From contig NZ_LMHC01000024.1 of the NCBI RefSeq assembly GCF_001427665.1, forward strand, positions 1-64,000: a stretch of DNA of 64,000 nucleotides, read 5' to 3'. Positions 48,844 through 56,815 of this stretch are shown piece by piece. The notes under the pieces are model-generated. The model was not told the origin of the DNA. It searched no databases and saw nothing but the letters and a program-made list of their open reading frames with translations. Both the position numbers and the translations under genes were made by a program. Each line of letters starts with the position of its first letter. Position 1 is the stretch's first letter. The stretch is from Caulobacter sp. Root655. Lineage in GTDB: Bacteria; Pseudomonadota; Alphaproteobacteria; Caulobacterales; Caulobacteraceae.

Positions 48844-51342
48844 ATGGCCTACCGCCGCTGGCTCCTGGCCTGCTGCCTGGCGGGCGCGACTCCGGTCGTC
48901 GCCCTGGCGGCCCCGGCCTCGACCCCGGCCGTCGGCCCGCCCGCCGCACAGGAACCGACCCGCACCGTCAGCCCGGCCGACGCCCAGCGTCAGCTGAACC
49001 CCACCGGCCGCGACGTGAACCTGACGGTTCCGCTGAAGGACGGCGACTTCTACCTCGGCGACATGCCGCTGACGATCTCGGCCGACGGACAGCTGTCGAT
49101 GCCGTCCGACCGGCTGCTGGGCCTGCTGTCCGGCGTGCTCGACGGTCCCTCGATGGTCGCCCTGAAGTCGGCCTTCAACGGCCGGCTGATGGTGGGACCG
49201 GACGCGGTGACCCACGCCCGGATCCAGATGACCTACGACCCGCGCACGCTGGAGCTGCGCCTGCAGATCCCGCCCGAGCTGAAGGCCGTGCGCAGCCTGC
49301 AGATCTCGGCGATGGACCGCGCGAACATCGGCTCGTACGTCCCGCCAGCGGGGTTCAGCGGCTATCTCAACGTCCGCGGCTCGGTCGACTATGTCGAACA
49401 GGGTCTGGGCGACGGCTTCGGCGACCCGACCTTCCTGCTCGACAGCGCCATCCGCCTGAACGGCTTCGTGCTGGAGAACGAGGCGGTGTGGCAACCGGGC
49501 GCGACCAACGACTACCAGCGCCTGGGCACCCGCGTCGTGTTCGACGACGTCAAGAACACCCTGCGCTGGACGGCCGGCGACCTGCAGGCCACCAGCCGCG
49601 GGTTCCAGTCGGCGCCCGACATCGCCGGGATCTCGATCTTTCGCTCCTACAGTGTGCTGCAGCCGCAGACCATCGCGCGGCCTCGGGGCCAGGAAAGCTT
49701 CACCCTGGCGCGGTCCTCGGACGTCAGCGTCATCCTCAACAACCAGCTAACCCGTCGCCTGCACCTGGACCCCGGCCGCTACAACGTCCGCGACTTCCCG
49801 TTCGCCCAGGGCTCCAACGACGTGCGCCTGGTGATCGAGGACGACACCGGGCGTCGCGAGACCCTGCGCTTCAACGTCTTCTTCGACCGGGCCCAGCTGG
49901 ATCCCGGCCTGTCGGAATTCGGTCTCTACGCCGGCGTCATGGCGCCGTTGCTGGCCGACGGCCCCGACTATCAGGACAACTTCACCGCCAGCGGCTTCTA
50001 CCGTCGCGGGATCACCAACCGGGTGACCCTGGGCGTCAACGCCCAGGGCGACGAGCGCACCGTGATGGCCGGGGCCGAGGGCCTGTTCGGGACCCCCTTC
50101 GGCACCCTGGGCGTCGATTTCGGCCTGTCGCACATCGACACCTTCGGCTCGGGCTACGCGGCGACCGTCACCTTCCAGCGGCTGTTCCAGTTCGCCGGCG
50201 GCCAGGCCGACGCCCTGAACCTGTCGCTCGAGACCCGCAGCCGCGAGTTCGGGCCGGTGGGGACGTTCTTCCCCGACAACCGCTACAACTACGAGCTGGG
50301 GGTCGGCTATTCGCACGCCTTCAGCGACGCGGTCTATGCCAGCCTCGACGGCCGCTATTCCAACGGCCGCGACAACTATCCCGACTCCAGCAGCTACCGC
50401 CTGGGCGTCGGCTACCGCCTGGCCTCCAACCTCGCCCTGACCGCCAACCTGATGTACGACGACGTGCCGGGACGGCGCGAAACCTCGGCCTTCATCTCGC
50501 TCAGCTGGCAATTCTCGAACAATTCCAGCCTGCGCGCCGAATATGACGGCCGCGAGGATCGGGCCCGCCTGGCCTACCAGGTGCTGCACGGCCAGGGCGT
50601 GGGCTCCTACAACGCCTATGCCGAGGTGTCGCGCTCGCCCGACGACTCCGCCTTCAACGGCAGCTTCAACTACATCGCCAACCGGGCGGAGCTGGGCCTT
50701 TCGCACTTCACCGCCTTCGACGGGCCCGACAACGGCCGCACCTCCATGCGGCTCGGAACCTCGATCGGCTTCGCCGACGGCGCCGTGTCGATCGGCCGGC
50801 CGATCTACGACAGCTTCGCCATCGTCCAGGGCCACAAGAGCCTGAAGGGCGCCGACATCACGGTGAACCCGACGCCGTTCGGCTACACCTCCAACACCGG
50901 CGCGCTGGGTACGGCGCTCGAGACCAATCTCAGCGCCTATGCCGAACGGACGATCACGGTGGACGCGACCAACGCCCCGCCGGGATACGACCTGGGCACG
51001 GGCTCCTTCCGGGTCTTCCCGCCCTATCGCGGCGGCTACAAGCTGGTGGTGGGTTCGGACTACTCGATCACCGCCATCGGTCGCCTGCTCGACGCCGACG
51101 GCGCGCCGCTGGTCCTGATCTCGGGCCGCGCGGTCGAGGTCGCCAAGCCCGACCAGGCGCCGGTCATCCTGTTCACCAACCGCGACGGACGCTTCGGCGC
51201 CTCGGGCCTGCGGCCTGGCCAATGGCGGATCGAGATGGGGACCACGCCCCCCACGGTCTACCGGCTCGACGTTCCCGCCAGCGCCGAAGGCTTCGTCAAG
51301 ACCGGCGACCTCAAGCCCAACACCTCCGGAGGCCAACCATGA
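48844..51342 (+). CDS. Outer-membrane pilus usher, archaic (CsuD-like)
   Basis: A fimbrial usher of 832 residues from the ATG at 48844, which gives a normal signal peptide ending VALAAP. An in-frame TTG at 48805 with AGGAGG seven bases upstream, inside the chaperone gene, is a serious alternative. An N-terminal domain precedes the 24-strand barrel and plug, where RSYSVLQPQTIARPRGQESF and SSDVSVILNNQLTRRLHLDP are typical, and two C-terminal domains close it. It forms the pore for pilus assembly. The stop overlaps the tip gene by four bases. Confidence 0.92.
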   Translation: MAYRRWLLACCLAGATPVVALAAPASTPAVGPPAAQEPTRTVSPADAQRQLNPTGRDVNLTVPLKDGDFYLGDMPLTISADGQLSMPSDRLLGLLSGVLDGPSMVALKSAFNGRLMVGPDAVTHARIQMTYDPRTLELRLQIPPELKAVRSLQISAMDRANIGSYVPPAGFSGYLNVRGSVDYVEQGLGDGFGDPTFLLDSAIRLNGFVLENEAVWQPGATNDYQRLGTRVVFDDVKNTLRWTAGDLQATSRGFQSAPDIAGISIFRSYSVLQPQTIARPRGQESFTLARSSDVSVILNNQLTRRLHLDPGRYNVRDFPFAQGSNDVRLVIEDDTGRRETLRFNVFFDRAQLDPGLSEFGLYAGVMAPLLADGPDYQDNFTASGFYRRGITNRVTLGVNAQGDERTVMAGAEGLFGTPFGTLGVDFGLSHIDTFGSGYAATVTFQRLFQFAGGQADALNLSLETRSREFGPVGTFFPDNRYNYELGVGYSHAFSDAVYASLDGRYSNGRDNYPDSSSYRLGVGYRLASNLALTANLMYDDVPGRRETSAFISLSWQFSNNSSLRAEYDGREDRARLAYQVLHGQGVGSYNAYAEVSRSPDDSAFNGSFNYIANRAELGLSHFTAFDGPDNGRTSMRLGTSIGFADGAVSIGRPIYDSFAIVQGHKSLKGADITVNPTPFGYTSNTGALGTALETNLSAYAERTITVDATNAPPGYDLGTGSFRVFPPYRGGYKLVVGSDYSITAIGRLLDADGAPLVLISGRAVEVAKPDQAPVILFTNRDGRFGASGLRPGQWRIEMGTTPPTVYRLDVPASAEGFVKTGDLKPNTSGGQP

Positions 51343-52328
51343 ACCCCCGCCGCCCCAGGCTGCTCCTCGGACTCGCCGCCGGCGCCAGCCTGCTGGCCGG
51401 CGGGTCGGCCATGGCCCAGTGCGTCACCTTCGACCCGGTGGTGCTGTCGGGCAATTTCGACCCGTTCAATCCCAGTGGCACGACGGTGCAGACCCTGACG
51501 ATCACCGCTCACCGCCCGCCGGCGGTCGGCGGCATGAAGACGCAGGAGGTCGATTTCATCTATCTGCGCCGGCCCGACACGCCCGCCAGCCTGACCATCG
51601 TCCAGACCGCGACGGGCGGCCAGATCCTCGAGAACCCGCCCGGACACGTCCTCGACCCCAACAACGTCAACCCCAACGAGGTCGAACTGAACTTCGGCGG
51701 CGTCGGCCAGCCCGACGTTAAGACCTTCGTGGTGACGGTGACCGTGCCCAGCGGCGCGGACCTGCCGGCCGGGACGACCGACCTCAATCTGGACCTGAAA
51801 TACTTCTGCAAGCGCACCGGCAACGCGCCCCACGACTCGGGAATCGATCCCAACTCGCTGATCGTGCGGATCAACGTGCTCAGCGCCCTGCAGGCCAGCT
51901 TCGTAGGCCCGGCCCTCGACTTCGGCGAGATCGGAACCCTGACCACCGCCGCCCTGCCGTCGACGCCCAATTCGGTGAAGCAGCGGACGGGCAATGTGCG
52001 GGTGGCCAGTTCGGGTCCCTATTCGGTGGACCTGACCTCGCAGAACCAGTTCCGGATGACCTATCCGGGCGGATCCCTGGCGACGACCAACCAGCGGATC
52101 CCCTATGTTCTGGATTTCCTGGGCCAGTCCAAGACCACGGCCTCGCCCACCTTCGCCACGGTGACCTGCCAGCGGGCGGGACTGACCGGCCAGTACCTGG
52201 CCGTGACCCCGACCCTGCTGGAGGGCGGCGCGGGCAAGGTTCCCTCGACCAACTACCAGGACATCCTGACCGTGACGATCACGCCCCTGGCGGTGCCGCC
52301 GGCGTCCGCGCCCGTCGCCTGCATGTAA
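51339..52328 (+). CDS. Pilus tip protein, two-domain (CsuE-like)
   Basis: A 329-residue exported protein, signal peptide ending AMAQ, with two beta-rich halves. Cysteines are in AQCVTFDP, YFCKRTG, VTCQRAG and the C-terminal VACM. A C-terminal SCPU-type domain includes DFGEIGTL, and ILTVTITPLAV is the last strand. The position after the usher and the two-domain length fit a tip adhesin. Its ATG overlaps the usher stop. Confidence 0.8.
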   Translation: MNPRRPRLLLGLAAGASLLAGGSAMAQCVTFDPVVLSGNFDPFNPSGTTVQTLTITAHRPPAVGGMKTQEVDFIYLRRPDTPASLTIVQTATGGQILENPPGHVLDPNNVNPNEVELNFGGVGQPDVKTFVVTVTVPSGADLPAGTTDLNLDLKYFCKRTGNAPHDSGIDPNSLIVRINVLSALQASFVGPALDFGEIGTLTTAALPSTPNSVKQRTGNVRVASSGPYSVDLTSQNQFRMTYPGGSLATTNQRIPYVLDFLGQSKTTASPTFATVTCQRAGLTGQYLAVTPTLLEGGAGKVPSTNYQDILTVTITPLAVPPASAPVACM

Positions 52329-52365
52329 GGGCGACAGGCGCTCCGACGGCGGCGCTCCGTCGTCG

Positions 52366-52797
52366 TCAGAGCGCGGCGATCCGCAGCGAAAGGTCACCGA
52401 TCTGGCCGGCGTCCGCGCCCGGATCCAAGCGCACCATGTGCGCCTGCGAGGCGGCCGTCGCGGACCGGCTGATCAGGGTGACGCCGGTCGACGACAGGGC
52501 GATCCGCTGGCCGTCGACATAGATCGCCGCGTCATGCAGGCCCTGGGCGTGCGACAGCCAGACCTCGTAGCCGGCGGCGCTGTTGCAGAACTCGGTCATG
52601 CGACCCAGCTCGGTCGCCTGGCTGGCCGAGGCGGAGCTGTTTTCCAGGTCCACGCGGCAGATCACCGGCACATGGCCTTCGAGTCGCAGTTCATAATTGT
52701 TCGGCGCGGCGTCATTCGGCGCGGCGACGGCGCTGGTGGCCAGGCCAAGGAAGGCGGCCGCAGCCAGGAGCATTTTGATACGCATAGCAAACCCCAT
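52366..52797 (-). CDS. Secreted SCPU-like small protein on the opposite strand
   Basis: A 143-residue exported protein. ATGs at 52797 and 52785 are both possible; each leads into the signal peptide MLLAAAAFLGLATSAVAAP. The mature part, NYELRLEGHVPVICRVDLEN and MTEFCNSAAGYEVWLSHAQG, has the same Cys ... Cys-Asn arrangement as the pilus subunits but is shorter. It converges on the tip gene with 37 bases between stops. It could be an extra minor subunit with its own promoter. Confidence 0.7.
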   Translation of the reverse strand: MGFAMRIKMLLAAAAFLGLATSAVAAPNDAAPNNYELRLEGHVPVICRVDLENSSASASQATELGRMTEFCNSAAGYEVWLSHAQGLHDAAIYVDGQRIALSSTGVTLISRSATAASQAHMVRLDPGADAGQIGDLSLRIAAL

Positions 52798-53277
52798 TTG
52801 CGGATGATGGAATGATCATCGCGGGTCGAGGTTAAGCAACCGGCCCCAAAATATGGTAAACAAATTATGTAACAATAATGACGTATCGCCGCTATGCAAT
52901 ATTTGATACGCAACTTCACATAGCAATATCTCACTAGTAAGAATTTACTAGTGAGATATTCGGGCAGTAGTCTTGAATATTTTCGATCCCTGGCGAGATA
53001 AAATCCCGGTATCAGCGCGATCGGTGCGGGCTGATCGACCGACGCCGGATCAAGGCATGGTGCTGATGCCCTGATCCGGCGTTCGACGGGCGGGGGCGCC
53101 GTCGATGATCGCCGATGGCTTTGCAGCAACATCGACGAACCGATCCCAGTCGCGGAGAAGACAAAACGGGGGAGGCCTTGTCCCGCGACACACAAATACT
53201 ACCACATCAAGAACACTTAACAATAACAACGCCTTACTATATTGTGTAGATTTTATTCCACAGGCCGGAATCAACCA
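52798..53277. other. A/T-rich intergenic region with long perfect palindrome
   Basis: No gene seen in 480 bases. The stretch 52850-52990 is A/T-rich and holds a perfect inverted repeat: 16-base arms at 52925-52940 and 52945-52960 around GAAT. It lies upstream of the divergently placed SCPU-like gene and downstream of the LuxR-type gene. It could be a regulator-binding dyad or an RNA hairpin. Confidence 0.6.
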
Positions 53278-53904
53278 TCACTCTAGTATGTCGGCCGACG
53301 AAATCACCGAGACCAGCTCAGCTTGGCGATGCACGCCAACCTTGATCATGGCCGAAGCCATCTGCACCCGCAGGGTGTTGATGCTGACGTTGCGCTCGGC
53401 GGCGATCTCGGCCGGTTCGCGCCCCTGGGCGACCCTGGAAACGATCTCGGCCTCAGCCGGGGAGAAGCTGAACATCATCCGCGCCCGCTCGGCCAAGCGC
53501 GGCGAGGCGCGACCGACCTCGCGCACGGTGATCAGCGCGCAGCGGAAAGCGCCGTCGCCGGCCGACAAGGGTTCGATCAGCAGCACCAAAGGCTTGGCGC
53601 TGCGCGAACGGTGGATCTGCATCGCCCCCGAGCGCCCTTGGTGAACCGCCCCGGCGATGCGACTCCGCAGGCCCTCTGTCTCGGACCCGCTTTCGGCCGC
53701 CAACAGGCCGCCGCTCTCGGCCAGGCCGTCTCCTCGGGCCACGTAGCCCCAGGCCAGATCGTTGGCGGCATAGGTGCAACCTTGACCGTCGACGACGATG
53801 ACGCCGAAGTTCACCAGGTTGAGAACGGCGTTGGCGATATGCGCCTCGAAGACCCCTCGCTCGACAGCCGAATCCACGACTTCGATCATCTTTGCCAGCC
53901 CCAT
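53278..53904 (-). CDS. LuxR-type regulator with N-terminal PAS-like region (right flank of pilus cluster)
   Basis: A 208-residue regulator. The N-terminal part contains a PAS-like segment (LVNFGVIVVDGQGCTYAAND), and the C-terminal HTH reads FSFSPAEAEIVSRVAQGREP, with NVSINTLRVQMASAMIKVGV as the recognition region. No phosphorylation domain is present. It has the same architecture as the regulator at 42714-43289. The two probably control the pilus genes between them. Confidence 0.83.
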   Translation of the reverse strand: MGLAKMIEVVDSAVERGVFEAHIANAVLNLVNFGVIVVDGQGCTYAANDLAWGYVARGDGLAESGGLLAAESGSETEGLRSRIAGAVHQGRSGAMQIHRSRSAKPLVLLIEPLSAGDGAFRCALITVREVGRASPRLAERARMMFSFSPAEAEIVSRVAQGREPAEIAAERNVSINTLRVQMASAMIKVGVHRQAELVSVISSADILE

Positions 53905-54478
53905 TCGCGTACCCTCGCTGCCTTCGCCTGTCTGGTCGTCGAGAGGTTGCGCGGACGGGCAAATGAATATGAAGCGCAGAGTTGCGCCAGGTATTCACAT
54001 TGCCGTAAAGAATAGATGCACCTTCAACGAGCAGAGCAAAGCTCCTTTCATCATTGGATGATATTTTCGGCGCGAAATCGCACCCAAAATTGGGTAGTCA
54101 AAAAGACTATTATCGACACTTATGAGTAGCAAGTACTTGTTATGCAGCGAAAAATTCGCGCATCTGGATACATGTATGCAAAATCAGTAAAGTACGACGA
54201 TTTCAATTTGAATATATCGACGCCTGTCAAGTCGCATAGACGCCGCATGCATCATCGATGGCGAGCGTTCCGTCAAACTCGCCGTCGGCCGGACGCGACC
54301 GTCTCGCGGCTCCCCATCCGTCGGCGGCTTTCGGTCGATGACCGAACCGGCCAGCCGTTCGACTATCCGGGCTTCAAGGCCGTGCTGTCGGCCAACGCCC
54401 CGCAGAACAGCAACACCGACGACAGGGTCACGCCGCGCGTGGTCGGGCTGATCTCCAACCGCTGGGGTGATTTCGGGG
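53905..54478. other. Intergenic region, A/T-rich then G/C-rich, no clear gene
   Basis: The left half, to about 54230, is A/T-rich and likely carries the LuxR promoter. The right half is G/C-rich with high third-position G/C in more than one frame: a plus-strand reading (TGQPFDYPGFKAVLSANAPQ) and a minus-strand continuation of the acid-phosphatase remnant. Neither could be assigned a start, so it may be gene debris. Confidence 0.45.
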
Positions 54479-54725
54479 CCTTGGCCCGGGCGGCGTCCAT
54501 GTCCTGACGAAACAGCGGCGAGGCGTGCTCGGCGCCGTGGATCACCGCGCCCGACTGTATCCCGGCCTCGGCGGCGCCGACGCTGTGCGAGCCGCAGATG
54601 TAGCGGCTTTCGGCATAGTCCCGTCCCCAGGCGTAGAGGCCGCCGGCGGCGGCGCCAGGATCGTCGTCAGGTCGGGACGTTGGTCGGGACGTTGGTCGGG
54701 CGCCAGATAGCCGCGCGGGGGCGCG
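54479..54725 (-). pseudogene. Class A acid phosphatase (PAP2) remnant with internal deletion
   Basis: Reading leftward, 54725-54645 gives RGYLAPDQRPDQRPDLTTIL and APPPAAS, the usual mature N-terminus of class A non-specific acid phosphatases. After a frame change near 54640, the sequence reads LYAWGRDYAESRYICGSHSV and then GAVIHGAEHASPLFRQDMDA, the C-terminal region with the SRxxxxxH motif. The middle of the enzyme with the KxxxxxxRP and PSGH motifs is missing. A 12-base tandem repeat lies near 54672-54699. The first part is in frame with the phospholipase-like gene. Confidence 0.6.
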
Positions 54726-55828
54726 CCCGGCAGGGTTTCCAGAGGCAGGCCCGCGCAGCGCTCGGCGGCCCGCACCGGGTTGCAGACCGCGACGGCGCCG
54801 CCCGTCAATCGGACCGTATAGCCGCCGGCCAGGCGGGGGTCGGCCCACATGTAGTCGGTCGAGACGTACTGCGCGCCGCTGGACAGGGCCGCGCTGCGCT
54901 GGGTGACGTCGTTGCGCCGCGCCGCCCAGGTGTCGGCGTCGGCGCGGGTGCGGACGATGAAGCCGGCGCGCACGGCGGCGGCGATGCGGTCGTGCTGGCC
55001 GACGGGATCGTTGAGGGTCAGATAGGCGGCGGCCGGCGACTGCTCGTCGGTGTTGACGAACATCGCCCGGCCTTCCAGCGACGTCCGCGCCCCCCGGTAC
55101 ATCGCCACCTTCTCCGGGCTTTCGTCGAGCGCGAAGAACACTTTGCCGCGCGCCTGGGCCAGGGTTGGCCAGCCGCCGGCCAGGACGGCTTCGCGCAGGG
55201 TGGCGCGCTTGCCGCGCACATGGTCGGGCGTGATCAGCTGGCTGTCGGCGAAGACCGAGCGCACCTCGGCGTCCAGCGCGTCGAAGGCCCGGGCGTCGAA
55301 CGGCAGGGCGGCCACGCCGCCGGGCAGGCTGGGCGGGCCCTCCTTGGCGTTGATCAGGATCAGGATCGGCGTGTGGTCGGGATGGGCGCGCGACCAGTCC
55401 CGCACCAGGGTCAGGCACTGGACGAAGGCCGGGCACGACGATCGGAAGTCGACGTCGGGCATGTGCATGACCTTGAAGCCTGGACGCGCCATCGCCGCCT
55501 TGAAGGCCGGCGTCAGGTCGGCGCCCTGGCCCAGCGCGGTGCGCGGCGTCGCGAAACGGCCGCCGTCGGGATCACGGACGACGTCCAGCTCCAGTTGGCG
55601 CGCGCCCTGGTCGAGCTGCTCGGCCAAGGGCCGATGTCCATAGTCCAGGCCCAGGGCCGGCTGGCCGCCCGCCGCGACCATGGCCGCCATCTCGTCGGCG
55701 GGAACGGCCAATTTGTAACTGTTGTGCGTGCCGACGGCCGCGATGTCGTTGAGACGCAGCGCGGCGTCTCGCGCGCCATTCTGAGCGAGGGGGGCCGCGC
55801 CCAGCAGGGCGATCAACAGACTCAACAT
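54542..55828 (-). CDS. Ca-dependent PI-PLC-like phosphodiesterase, 3' end altered
   Basis: A 428-residue exported protein with signal peptide residues 1-15. The catalytic barrel shows the phosphoinositide phospholipase C features AAVGTHNSYKLAVP (His) and LAEQLDQGARQLELDVVRDP (acidic metal ligands), plus FKVMHMPDVDF. The family region ends around AVAVCNPVRAAERC (near residue 360). The remaining ~70 residues come from an acid-phosphatase N-terminus and then an out-of-frame tail, so the native C-terminus or a native fusion has been disturbed. The ATG at 55828 has GGAGAG upstream. The catalytic domain looks intact. Confidence 0.78.
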   Translation of the reverse strand: MLSLLIALLGAAPLAQNGARDAALRLNDIAAVGTHNSYKLAVPADEMAAMVAAGGQPALGLDYGHRPLAEQLDQGARQLELDVVRDPDGGRFATPRTALGQGADLTPAFKAAMARPGFKVMHMPDVDFRSSCPAFVQCLTLVRDWSRAHPDHTPILILINAKEGPPSLPGGVAALPFDARAFDALDAEVRSVFADSQLITPDHVRGKRATLREAVLAGGWPTLAQARGKVFFALDESPEKVAMYRGARTSLEGRAMFVNTDEQSPAAAYLTLNDPVGQHDRIAAAVRAGFIVRTRADADTWAARRNDVTQRSAALSSGAQYVSTDYMWADPRLAGGYTVRLTGGAVAVCNPVRAAERCAGLPLETLPGAPPRGYLAPDQRPDQRPDLTTILAPPPAASTPGDGTMPKAATSAARTASAPPRPGYSRAR

Positions 55829-56134
55829 GGCGCTCTCCGAAGGTTCGTCCGAGCCGTAATGCGGTTTCGTGACAGGTCTTCGGAGACCATTACTTCGACA
55901 GCGACAGGATCGCGCCACGGGCCGATCCGGTCGGATTTGTCATTTTCGCGTCAGCGAGGAGACTGGGTCGGTCGCCGATAGTCCGGTTTCCTCGCCCTGT
56001 CGGCTCGCGGACCGCTCCGCCCCCCGTCGCGGCTCGCTCAGGCCTTCAGGCGCGGGGATCCACGCTGTAGGCTGACGCCCTGTCGCGGAATCCCGTCATG
56101 TCCGCCGCGCGTTGATAAGGGGCGCATCGCCGCC
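55829..56134. other. Divergent intergenic region before the two-component system
   Basis: About 300 G/C-rich bases between the phospholipase-like gene and the response regulator. It probably contains promoters for both, but no convincing promoter hexamers, operator or repeat was recognised. Confidence 0.4.
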
Positions 56135-56815
56135 ATGAAGATCCTGATTGTCGAGGACGAACCCAAGACCGTCGCCTACCTGCGCAAGGGGCTGACGGAG
56201 CAGGGTTACGCCGTGGATTTCGCCAGCGACGGTGAAAGCGGCCTGCACCTGGCCCAGACCCTGGACTATGACGCGGTGATCCTCGACGTCATGCTGCCGC
56301 GCCTCGACGGGATCGCGCTGCTGGAGCGCCTGCGCCAAAGCCGCCAGACCCCGGTCATCATGCTCACCGCCCGCGACAGCGTCGACGCCCGCCTCCAGGG
56401 CCTGGGGGCCGGCGCGGACGACTATCTGGTCAAGCCGTTCTCGTTCCTGGAATTGCTGGCCCGGCTGCAGGCGATCACCCGGCGCGGCCGCAACGAGTCG
56501 ACCTCGATCACCGTCGGTGACCTGCACCTGGACCTGCTGTCACGCCGCGCCACCCGGGCCGGCAAGCGCCTGAACCTGACAGCCAAGGAGTTCGCCCTGC
56601 TGGCCGTGCTGGGCCGGCGCCAGTCGCAGATCGTCTCGAAGACCGCGATCACCGAGCTGGTCTGGGACATCAATTTCGACACCAACACCAATGTCGTCGA
56701 GGTGGCGATCAAGCGCCTGCGCGCCAAGATCGACGGCGCGTTCGAAAGCAAGCTGCTGCACACCATCCGTGGCATGGGTTACGTGCTCGAGCACCGGCCG
56801 GAGGAGACCCCGTGA
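56135..56815 (+). CDS. OmpR-family response regulator (CusR/CopR-like)
   Basis: A 226-residue two-domain regulator. The receiver has the acidic pair VEDEP at residues 6-10, the phosphorylation site Asp51 in VILDVMLP and Lys in LVKPF. The C-terminal winged helix ends NVVEVAIKRLRAKIDGAFES and KLLHTIRGMGYVLE, characteristic of the CusR/CopR/QseB subgroup that often controls metal or efflux genes. Its stop overlaps the kinase ATG by one base. The convergent RND operon downstream is the likely target, although no binding site was identified. Confidence 0.93.
   Translation: MKILIVEDEPKTVAYLRKGLTEQGYAVDFASDGESGLHLAQTLDYDAVILDVMLPRLDGIALLERLRQSRQTPVIMLTARDSVDARLQGLGAGADDYLVKPFSFLELLARLQAITRRGRNESTSITVGDLHLDLLSRRATRAGKRLNLTAKEFALLAVLGRRQSQIVSKTAITELVWDINFDTNTNVVEVAIKRLRAKIDGAFESKLLHTIRGMGYVLEHRPEETP

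Noticed and set aside
54142-54507. 121-codon plus-strand frame
   Set aside because: The first part is A/T-rich without coding character and the last part overlaps the acid-phosphatase relic in antisense; no start or domain supports it, though part may be debris of another gene.
54672-54699. 12-base tandem repeat as possible CRISPR or satellite
   Set aside because: Only about two and a half units and within the phosphatase relic; no spacer-repeat structure. No CRISPR array was found anywhere in the window.
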